Part shown: one piece after another, positions 1 to 4,499 of the stretch | Layout: every line of letters starts with the position of its first letter | Numbering within the stretch: position 1 is the first letter of the stretch | Assembly: GCA_937124525.1 (NCBI GenBank) | Contig: CAKZLA010000584.1 | Span: 1-5,502 of the forward strand | Length of the DNA stretch: 5,502 nt | Direction of reading: 5' to 3' | From: an uncultured Desulfobacterium sp. | GTDB taxonomy: Bacteria > Desulfobacterota > Desulfobacteria > Desulfobacterales > Desulfobacteraceae | Program-made: the position numbers and the translations under genes | The notes under the pieces: generated by a model | The model's database searches: none | What the model was told of the DNA's origin: nothing | The model's input: the letters and a program-made list of their open reading frames with translations, nothing else

Positions 1-243
1 CAGAGAATAAACAAAAGAGCGGCAGGCACATCTGTCATGCTTAAACAGGGGAATGGCCAGAAGAATGATACTGGTCATGGTTTCAAGGATGGCCGGGGGA
101 AGCATCAGAAGAAAGCGGGGGCCGTTGAGCATCAAAAGAAAGCCGATTCCCACCACACCAAGGGTAAAGGCCACAGGTGTTCTGAGAATAAAGAGAACAA
201 TAACGGCAAGAAACATGAGGGCAACTATTATACCGGGATTCAT
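1..243 (-). CDS. dctM: TRAP transporter large permease DctM, N-terminal part (runs off the window)
   Basis: This is the start of the large membrane subunit (DctM family, usually about 425 residues and 12 or so membrane segments) that forms the substrate channel of a TRAP transporter driven by an ion gradient. The ATG at 243-241 overlaps the dctQ stop as ATGA and is preceded by an AAGGAG-like ribosome site inside the end of dctQ, so the two are translationally coupled. The opening MNPGIIVALMFLAVIVLFIL, the T-P-V-A-F-T-L-G segment at residues 22-29 and the E-T-M-T-S-I-I-L-L-A-I-P-L-F stretch ending at residue 67 are typical of the family. After residue 67 (below position 43) the frame stays open but reads KHDRCACRSFVYSL, which is not the hydrophobic continuation expected. 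The gene may be frameshifted, internally deleted or misassembled there. Family assignment is secure; intactness is doubtful. Confidence 0.85.
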   Translation of the reverse strand, partial: MNPGIIVALMFLAVIVLFILRTPVAFTLGVVGIGFLLMLNGPRFLLMLPPAILETMTSIILLAIPLFKHDRCACRSFVYSL

Positions 244-749
244 CGAACACTCCTTTCCTGGTGCTTGACAATGGTTCTTGCCAAATCAGCAGTCAGCTGC
301 AGAATAAAAAACAACGCACCCGCCGGAATCATCATTTTAACCGGCCACATGGGGGGGGCAAAAATTGTGTGGGAGTGTTGATGAGTTATGACTGCATGCC
401 AGGCAAATTTGTATCCCTGCCAGAACAGGATACCGAACATGAAAAAACCGATAATAGAAACCACAATGTTGGCGAAAAGTTTTCCGGATTTGGGAAAACG
501 CTCATAAACAATATCAACGGCCACATGGCTTTTTTCCAATAGAACCCAGCCTCCTGTCAGAGCAATATAGGCGGCAAATATCTGGCCGCATATTTCGTGA
601 ACCCAGATGGTGGGGCTTTGAAAAAAATATCGTGAAATCACTTCGAAAACCATGAGGGTCATGAAGACAAAAATGAGGTAGCTGGCCCCCTTTCCCACGG
701 CGAGATTTATTTTTTCAATAATACTAATCATTTTCTTTAAAGCTTGCAT
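240..749 (-). CDS. dctQ: TRAP transporter small permease DctQ
   Basis: Small membrane subunit (169 residues, normal for DctQ) that partners DctM and helps couple the periplasmic binding protein to the permease. Four hydrophobic segments are visible at about residues 22-42, 53-72, 93-113 and 137-156. Family signatures are F-E-V-I-S-R-Y at 35-41, the W-V-H-E motif at 49-52 and K-S-H-V-A-V-D at 73-79. I chose the ATG at 749-747 because AGGTTAGGA lies 6 bases upstream; a TTG seven codons further out (770) keeps the frame but has no better ribosome site. The gene ends in an ATGA overlap with dctM, so the permease subunits should be made together. It follows dctP at a distance of 350 bp, and a stable hairpin between them may let dctP be expressed more strongly. 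Confidence 0.92.
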   Translation of the reverse strand: MQALKKMISIIEKINLAVGKGASYLIFVFMTLMVFEVISRYFFQSPTIWVHEICGQIFAAYIALTGGWVLLEKSHVAVDIVYERFPKSGKLFANIVVSIIGFFMFGILFWQGYKFAWHAVITHQHSHTIFAPPMWPVKMMIPAGALFFILQLTADLARTIVKHQERSVR

Positions 750-906
750 AGTGAATCCTAACCTGGACAAACCAAAACCAGACGCTTTTTTATGATGTTA
801 GTGTGGAACATAACGAAAATCAGAGGTGAAAGAGTAAATGATACAGTAGCCTGCGCAAAAAAAAATCACAAAATGCTTAAGAAAAATAGGCATCCTTCTT
901 TTCCAC

Positions 907-964
907 TTTACACTTTCCAGAGCAATGTCTCTATTTTGAGGATAAGTTTTCAGAAAAGTGTAAA
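907..964. repeat. Inverted pair TTTACACTTT / AAAGTGTAAA
   Basis: A perfect 10-base inverted pair: TTTACACTTT at 907-916 and AAAGTGTAAA at 955-964, 38 bases apart. A shorter copy, TTTACAC, follows at 1004-1010. It could be a weak long-range hairpin in the dctP-dctQ spacer or simply chance in AT-rich DNA. Confidence 0.4.
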
Positions 965-1019
965 CTACTTTGGGTCATATGAAAGATGCCGAAAAATATT
1001 TTTTTTACACATATACCTG

Positions 1020-1051
1020 TTCTCCGGATATCGCAGGCGATACCCGGAGAA
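1020..1051 (-). promoter_or_regulatory. Stable RNA hairpin downstream of dctP
   Basis: A 32-base hairpin with two 14-base arms and a four-base loop begins 48 bases after the dctP stop. Read as minus-strand RNA, all 14 pairs form, one of them G-U; on the plus strand that pair becomes an A-C mismatch, so the structure suits the dctP transcript. No U-run follows immediately (the next bases are CAGGTATATG), so it is a poor intrinsic terminator. It more likely protects the 3' end of dctP mRNA or marks a processing point, a common way to make more binding protein than permease. This role is inference. Confidence 0.7.
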
Positions 1052-1099
1052 ATCGTGTCATGTCAAAGCCATGGCAGATCCATTGATCCATCATAAGCA

Positions 1100-2155
1100 T
1101 TATAGGTCATATCCTCTTTTTTTCAGATCTTTTTTAACAAGTTTCAGGTATTGGGCAGATAATTCATCCGTGGCAAGTTCTTCATCCCACATGCCAACGG
1201 CGGTGCTGATCCATTTTTCAACCACGTCCGGGGGAAGTTGGACATACTCTGCACCCTGGGCTTCCATTTTTTCTTTTACTATCTGGTTTTCTGCTGCAAA
1301 CAATGCGGCTACGTGTTGTGAACAGGCTTTGAGTTCTTTTTCAAACATAGACTGCAGGTTTTCAGGAAGTTCGTTCCAGCGGTCCTGATTGATGATCACC
1401 TCACAGTTTTGTGCTCCGGAAATATCTGGAACTGTCTGGTACTTTGCAACTTCAAAGGTCTTGGCAAGAAAGCTTTCGGTGTGGCTTCCACTGATTTCAG
1501 CATCAATGGTTCCTCTGGAAAGAGCAACATAGATTTCAGAAAAGGGGATGAATACGGTGGGAATTCCCATTTTCTGGAATGTTTTTGCAATGGAGCCCGA
1601 TGCCCGGACTGTACTTTTTTTCAGATCTTCCCAGGTGTTGATGGGTTTTTTAGAGACAATGGTATACCCGTCCATGACAAGGGGAGCAGCATAGAAAACA
1701 TTGACCTTGGCATATGCGTCTCTGTAAAATTTAAGAACCTCTTTGTCGTAGATGAAATCAAGAATCTGATCAACGCCCCTGGGGTCACCGGGAAGGGCAA
1801 AGGCAGTTGCTGCAACGGGAAGTATTCCGCCATGGTAGCAGGAACAGGTGGTACCCATATCAATGGCGCCGTTACCAACGGTTTCAAAAATGTTGGGGCC
1901 TTTTACCAGTGCACCGGAGGGAAGAACCTGGATGACAATCTGTCCATCGGTGTTTTTCTTTACTTCCTTTGCCATTTGAGCAACGGCAACAGTTATGGGG
2001 TGGTTCAGGGAAAACATATTCTGCATGGTGAATTTGAATTTTTTAGCAGCATGGGCGTCGTTGACAAATCCTGTGCCAAATCCGGTTATAATGATAGAAA
2101 GCATCGTAACGAAAAGAATGTTTTTCAAAAAATGATTTTTTCGCCGTTTTAACAT
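1100..2155 (-). CDS. dctP: TRAP transporter periplasmic substrate-binding protein DctP
   Basis: Extracytoplasmic solute receptor (351 residues, usual size) that captures the substrate in the periplasm and hands it to DctQM. It begins with a classical Sec signal peptide: basic MLKRRK, a hydrophobic core at about 13-30, and a likely cleavage A-H-A|A after residue 36. Family landmarks are LPSGALVKGPNIFETVGNGA at 78-97, W-E-D-L-K-K at 175-180, and the conserved carboxylate-binding arginine region T-V-R-A-S-G with R184. The I-P-F-S-E-I-Y-V-A-L-S-R-G-T-I-D segment at 203-218 is the usual DctP signature. R184 points to a substrate carrying a carboxylate or similar acid; its identity cannot be read here. 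The ATG at 2155 has AAGGGAG about 10 bases upstream. It is first in the operon, divergent from the aminotransferase, which suggests it imports that pathway's substrate. Confidence 0.95.
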   Translation of the reverse strand: MLKRRKNHFLKNILFVTMLSIIITGFGTGFVNDAHAAKKFKFTMQNMFSLNHPITVAVAQMAKEVKKNTDGQIVIQVLPSGALVKGPNIFETVGNGAIDMGTTCSCYHGGILPVAATAFALPGDPRGVDQILDFIYDKEVLKFYRDAYAKVNVFYAAPLVMDGYTIVSKKPINTWEDLKKSTVRASGSIAKTFQKMGIPTVFIPFSEIYVALSRGTIDAEISGSHTESFLAKTFEVAKYQTVPDISGAQNCEVIINQDRWNELPENLQSMFEKELKACSQHVAALFAAENQIVKEKMEAQGAEYVQLPPDVVEKWISTAVGMWDEELATDELSAQYLKLVKKDLKKRGYDL

Positions 2156-2294
2156 GTTGTTTTTTCTCCCTTACTGGAATTGTTTCAGTCAATGATCAAG
2201 GTTGCTTTTAGAAATTCCGGTGTCCTCACGTCTTTATCGGCACACGGCATAAAACAATGAGCAATGATCGATGGTCTAAGTATATGAGGCTATA

Positions 2295-2310
2295 TGCAAA
2301 GTGTATACCG
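2295..2310 (-). promoter_or_regulatory. Possible sigma-54 promoter for dctP
   Basis: Read on the minus strand the sequence is CGGTATACACTTTGCA: GG and GC separated by exactly 10 bases, with a consensus-like TTGCA at -12 but a poor -24 half (CGGTATA against TGGCACG). Transcription would start near 2284 and give a leader of about 130 bases. No better sigma-70 pair was found. The -12 half coincides with a TATGCAAA octamer shared with the dyads at 2383 and 2511, so it could instead be an operator half-site. Confidence 0.4.
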
Positions 2311-2382
2311 TATATTGTTTAATGGCTGGAGTACCCATTTTCCGGTGATCTGGGCCGGTGAAATTTCATAATAGATAACAAT

Positions 2383-2402
2383 ATTATGCAAAATAGCATA
2401 AT
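2383..2402. promoter_or_regulatory. Dyad ATTATGC-N6-GCATAAT, candidate activator or repressor site
   Basis: Perfect 7-base arms around a 6-base AT spacer. It contains the octamer TATGCAAA (2385-2392) that recurs at 2293-2300 and 2511-2518. It lies about 75-90 bases upstream of the possible dctP promoter, a plausible enhancer distance. The binding protein is unknown. Confidence 0.5.
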
Positions 2403-2428
2403 GTTTACCAGGATTATATCTTGATTAT

Positions 2429-2446
2429 ACTGGTGGAGAGACCAGT
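2429..2446. promoter_or_regulatory. Dyad ACTGGT-N6-ACCAGT
   Basis: A perfect inverted repeat with 6-base arms and spacer GGAGAG, unrelated in sequence to the TATGCA dyads beside it. It may be an operator for a dimeric regulator or a small hairpin. It resembles the FadR/GntR core TGGT-N3-ACCA, but the spacer is three bases too long for that. Confidence 0.35.
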
Positions 2447-2510
2447 TCAAAAAGAAAGCATCATTAATCATTATTAATTTATCAGTCTTGGTAATCATTT
2501 TATTCTTTGG

Positions 2511-2526
2511 TATGCAAATTTGCATA
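2511..2526. promoter_or_regulatory. Perfect palindrome TATGCAAATTTGCATA
   Basis: A 16-base perfect palindrome, the strongest dyad in the control region, sharing the octamer TATGCAAA with 2293-2300 and 2385-2392. It lies about 265-280 bases upstream of the plus-strand sigma-54 promoter and about 200 bases upstream of the minus-strand candidate, both workable enhancer distances. It is a good candidate binding site for a dimeric activator acting on both transcription units; the activator is not in this window. Confidence 0.55.
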
Positions 2527-2528
2527 GA

Positions 2529-2544
2529 TATGCATTTATGCATT
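2529..2544. repeat. Tandem octamer TATGCATT x2
   Basis: Two adjacent exact copies of TATGCATT start three bases after the 16-base palindrome. They share the TATGCA core with it and probably extend the same protein-binding cluster. Confidence 0.5.
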
Positions 2545-2600
2545 TTTTTAGTAGTGTGGTCATATTTGGTCAAATTTTATTCAACATGCTGGAATTATGA

Positions 2601-2659
2601 GAGTTTTATTTTTTTTGTGGCAGGCCGGGCCCAAAATACGGTCTGCCCGTGGCAGTTAT
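2601..2659 (-). repeat. Copy A of a ~60-bp structured repeat (inverted relative to copy B)
   Basis: Read on the minus strand, these 59 bases match the plus strand at 4393-4453 along nearly their whole length. By hand, 24 of the first 25 bases agree, 12 of 12 agree over GGCCTGCCACAA, and both copies end in AAAACTC. The variable part is the loop of an internal hairpin, GGCAGACC / GGCCTGCC. Hairpin arms are conserved and the loop differs, as in dispersed intergenic repeats or structured RNA. There are no target-site duplications that I can see. Confidence 0.8.
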
Positions 2660-2718
2660 ATTGATTTTTTATAATAAACTGATTTGATTTAAAAATATAT
2701 CCTTACTAATTTCAATAG

Positions 2719-2731
2719 AATCAATAACTTA
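2719..2731 (+). promoter_or_regulatory. IHF-like binding site
   Basis: AATCAATAACTTA fits the IHF consensus WATCAANNNNTTR at every defined position. It lies about 60 bases upstream of the -24 element, between the dyad cluster and the promoter, where a DNA bend is typically placed in sigma-54 systems. AT-rich DNA produces such matches by chance, so position is the main support. Confidence 0.45.
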
Positions 2732-2789
2732 AACAAAAATCGGTATGATATCTAATAAAAAATTTTATAGAAACCCATCCTCGGTGAGA

Positions 2790-2805
2790 TGGCACATTTT
2801 TTGCT
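2790..2805 (+). promoter_or_regulatory. Sigma-54 (-24/-12) promoter of the aminotransferase unit
   Basis: TGGCACATTTTTTGCT matches the consensus TGGCACG-N4-TTGCW at all but one defined base. GG (2791-2792) and GC (2803-2804) are separated by exactly 10 bases. Transcription should begin near 2815, giving a leader of about 120 bases before the aminotransferase ATG. Such promoters need an ATP-hydrolysing enhancer-binding protein, consistent with the upstream dyads and IHF-like site. Confidence 0.8.
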
Positions 2806-2838
2806 GTTGTCGTTACCACAACCACAACGAGGTTTGGT

Positions 2839-2852
2839 GAGTCCAAAGACTC
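2839..2852 (+). other. Small stem-loop in the aminotransferase leader
   Basis: GAGTC-CAAA-GACTC forms a perfect 5-bp stem with a four-base loop, about 25 bases after the predicted transcription start and 86 bases before the ATG. It may stabilise the 5' end of the mRNA; there is no U-run, so it is not a terminator. Confidence 0.35.
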
Positions 2853-2937
2853 CCTTGAGATATGGCATCACTCGATGATCAAGCCCCACAATTGCAATCG
2901 CATCATAATTATCAATTCAGTATGGGAGATAAACAAT

Positions 2938-4245
2938 ATGAGTTCAGCGAAGTACGATCGTTTTATGGCAATGCGTAAAAACAGTGTCCCCCAGGGACCT
3001 GCCAACATTACCCCAGCCGTTATCAGCCATGCATCAGGTGCTGTTATGACCGACATTGAGGGCCGTGATTTCATTGATTTTGCCGGCGGTATCGGCGTAA
3101 ACAATGTGGGACATTGTCATCCCAAAGTAGTGGCAGCCATCAAAGATCAGGCCGACAAATTCATTCACACCTGTTTCCATGTGGGCATGTACGATTCCTA
3201 TGTGGAACTGGCAGAAAAGTTAAATCAACTGGCTCCCGGTGATTTTGAAAAAATGACCATGTTTGCCAATAGCGGTGCTGAAGCCGTTGAAAATGCAGTT
3301 AAAATTGCAAGGTATGCAACCAAACGCCCCGGAATTATCTGCTTTGAAAACGGGTTCCACGGCAGAACCCTGCTTACTATGTCCCTGACAAGTAAGGTGA
3401 AACCCTACAAATACGGATTCGGCCCCTTTGCTCCGGAAATCTATCGCATGCCCTATCCCTATTGTTACCGATGCCCATTTGGTTTAAAACGTCCCCAGTG
3501 TAATACCTATTGCGCAGATTACCTTGAAGAATATTTTATCACCAATGTGGACCCTGATTTTACAGCGGCCGTCATTGCAGAGCCCATCCAGGGAGAGGGC
3601 GGTTTTGTGACCCCTCCACCGGAATATTTCCCCAAGCTTGCTGAAATTTGTAAAAAATACGGCATTATGCTCATAATTGACGAAGTCCAGGCCGGTGCCG
3701 GTCGAACCGGTAAATTTCTGGCCATTGAGCACTGGGGTATTGAGCCGGACCTGATCACCCAAGCCAAGAGTCTTGCCGGTGGTATGCCCCTTAGCGCCGT
3801 GACCGGTCGAAAAGAGATCATGGATATACCCCACATCGGTGGCCTTGGTGGCACCTATAGTGGTAATCCCATCTCTTGCAGTGCAGCCCTTGCAGTCCTT
3901 GAGATCCTCTTTGAAGATAAACTCATGGAACGCTCCAAAGCCCTGGGTGAAACCCTGTGGGATCGATTTACCACCATGCAGAAATCCCATGAAATAATCG
4001 GGGAAGTAAGGGGCAAAGGCCCCATGCTGGCATTGGAGCTTGTCAAGGATAGAGAGACCAGAGAACCGGCCACGGAACAGGCCAAAAAATTAATCCAGAT
4101 TTGTTATGACAAGGGATTGATCGTTCTTTCCTGCGGTAACTTTGGCAATGTAATTCGAACCTTGATGCCCTTTGTCATCACCGATGAACAATTGGATAAG
4201 GGGCTTTCCATTCTTGAAGAGAGTCTTGAAGAAGTGAGTAAATAA
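2938..4245 (+). CDS. gabT: Class-III PLP-dependent aminotransferase, GabT-like (omega-amino acid transaminase)
   Basis: Transfers the amino group of an omega-amino acid (4-aminobutyrate or similar) to a keto acid, yielding a semialdehyde, in the cytoplasm. At 435 residues it is close to E. coli GabT in length and recalls it throughout: G-G-I-G-V-N-N-V-G-H at 50-59, N-S-G-A-E-A-V-E-N-A at 111-120, F-H-G-R-T at 140-144, A-E-P-I-Q-G-E-G-G-F at 214-223 with the glutamate (E215) of the GABA/ornithine branch, D248 that holds the PLP ring nitrogen, Schiff-base lysine K277 in Q-A-K-S-L-A-G-G, T306 in G-G-T-Y-S-G-N-P, and R407 for the substrate carboxylate. A four-cysteine segment (C176, C179, C188, C192) is absent from E. 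coli GabT as I recall it. The ATG at 2938 has GGGAG nine bases upstream; an earlier in-frame ATG at 2875 adds 21 non-family residues. Substrate is uncertain: beta-alanine, 5-aminovalerate or taurine-type amines are alternatives. Confidence 0.9.
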   Translation: MSSAKYDRFMAMRKNSVPQGPANITPAVISHASGAVMTDIEGRDFIDFAGGIGVNNVGHCHPKVVAAIKDQADKFIHTCFHVGMYDSYVELAEKLNQLAPGDFEKMTMFANSGAEAVENAVKIARYATKRPGIICFENGFHGRTLLTMSLTSKVKPYKYGFGPFAPEIYRMPYPYCYRCPFGLKRPQCNTYCADYLEEYFITNVDPDFTAAVIAEPIQGEGGFVTPPPEYFPKLAEICKKYGIMLIIDEVQAGAGRTGKFLAIEHWGIEPDLITQAKSLAGGMPLSAVTGRKEIMDIPHIGGLGGTYSGNPISCSAALAVLEILFEDKLMERSKALGETLWDRFTTMQKSHEIIGEVRGKGPMLALELVKDRETREPATEQAKKLIQICYDKGLIVLSCGNFGNVIRTLMPFVITDEQLDKGLSILEESLEEVSK

Positions 4246-4252
4246 ACATCCC

Positions 4253-4284
4253 GGGTCGGCGGTCGATCATCCGGCGGCTGACCC
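4253..4284 (+). terminator. Hairpin just after the aminotransferase
   Basis: GGGTCGGC (4253-4260) can pair with GCTGACCC (4277-4284), eight pairs with one G-U, seven bases after the stop codon. No U-run follows (TTGGCTTGATT), so termination would be weak at best. It may instead protect the 3' end of this message and allow read-through to the oxidoreductase gene. Confidence 0.35.
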
Positions 4285-4392
4285 TTGGCTTGATTACAAC
4301 ACAGGGCACTCCATACCCTCGCTGGAATAATGGGTCCTGGGATGTGATAACGCCTGCCCCCACCAAATTATGATAAGGCCGGTTTTAACCGG

Positions 4393-4453
4393 ATAACTGC
4401 CATGGGCAGACCGTATTGGGTACCCTGGCCTGCCACAATAAATATTAAAACTC
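4393..4453 (+). repeat. Copy B of the ~60-bp structured repeat, in the oxidoreductase leader
   Basis: Inverted counterpart of 2601-2659. It contains the hairpin GGCAGACC (4405-4412) / GGCCTGCC (4427-4434) around a loop with the palindrome GGGTACCC. ATAACTG at its start (4393-4399) can also pair with CAGTTAT at 4454-4460, closing the whole element with a 7-bp stem that copy A lacks. It is preceded by another small hairpin, CCGGT-TTTA-ACCGG, at 4379-4392. It ends 46 bases before the oxidoreductase ATG. Confidence 0.8.
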
Positions 4454-4487
4454 CAGTTATTACAGATCATTGGGTGGAGTTTTTTAT
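4447..4487 (+). terminator. Terminator-like hairpin before the oxidoreductase ribosome site
   Basis: AAAACTCCA (4447-4455) pairs perfectly with TGGAGTTTT (4475-4483), nine base pairs around a 19-base loop, and the T-run continues to 4485. This has the form of an intrinsic terminator, yet it ends only a few bases before the ribosome site of the following gene. Its 5' arm overlaps the end of copy B and two bases of the CAGTTAT strand, so the two folds compete slightly. It could attenuate the oxidoreductase. The stem is AT-rich and the loop large, so its strength is uncertain. Confidence 0.5.
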
Positions 4488-4499
4488 AAAGGAAGCAGT

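Larger units (their letters stand above)
750..1099. other. dctP-dctQ intergenic stretch without a gene
   Basis: These 350 bases separate dctP from dctQ in the same operon. I see a strong hairpin (1020-1051), an inverted pair of 10-mers (907-916 and 955-964), and several A or T runs. No open frame with a convincing ribosome site was found. An internal promoter for dctQM cannot be excluded, but I find no clear -35/-10 or -24/-12 pair. Confidence 0.6.
2156..2937. other. Divergent control region between dctP and the aminotransferase
   Basis: The 782 bases between the two divergent genes contain no convincing gene. An 84-codon frame at 2319-2573 (minus) is AT-driven and has no ribosome site. The region carries promoter-like GG-N10-GC motifs facing both ways, an IHF-like site, several dyads (also a perfect TGAAATTTCA at 2359-2368), one copy of a 60-bp repeat, and leaders of roughly 120-130 bases on both sides. 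The dctP leader contains the direct repeat CAATGATC at 2190-2197 and 2262-2269. It is much richer in A and T than the flanking genes. Confidence 0.75.

Noticed and set aside
750..770. TTG start for dctQ seven codons upstream
   Set aside because: The ATG at 749 has a much better ribosome site, and that site would lie inside the longer reading.
792..1388. A 198-codon plus-strand open frame across the dctP-dctQ spacer
   Set aside because: Its second half is antisense to dctP, it has no recognisable domain, and its first half is low-complexity spacer DNA.
1409..2152. A 247-codon plus-strand open frame opposite dctP
   Set aside because: It lies fully antisense to a clear dctP gene, has no family resemblance and is glycine/cysteine/phenylalanine-rich as expected for an antisense shadow.
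2120..2155. Twin-arginine (Tat) signal in DctP
   Set aside because: The RR pair is followed by K-N-H-F-L-K, two residues longer than the S-R-R-x-F-L-K pattern; an ordinary Sec peptide with A-H-A cleavage explains it.
2429..2446. FadR-type operator
   Set aside because: The core has six bases between TGGT and ACCA where FadR sites have three.
2509..2523. Sigma-54 promoter across the 16-base palindrome
   Set aside because: GG and GC are 11 bases apart, one too many for a -24/-12 promoter.
2319..2573. An 84-codon minus-strand open frame in the control region
   Set aside because: It is AT-driven, lacks a ribosome site, runs through the palindrome cluster and resembles no family known to me.
2875..2937. 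Upstream in-frame ATG for the aminotransferase
   Set aside because: The 21 added residues are not family-like and there is no good ribosome site; the ATG at 2938 has GGGAG at nine bases.
4393..4487. Known molybdenum-cofactor riboswitch before the AOR gene
   Set aside because: The conserved bases and helices I recall for the Moco motif are not recognisable here, so I leave it as an unnamed structured element.
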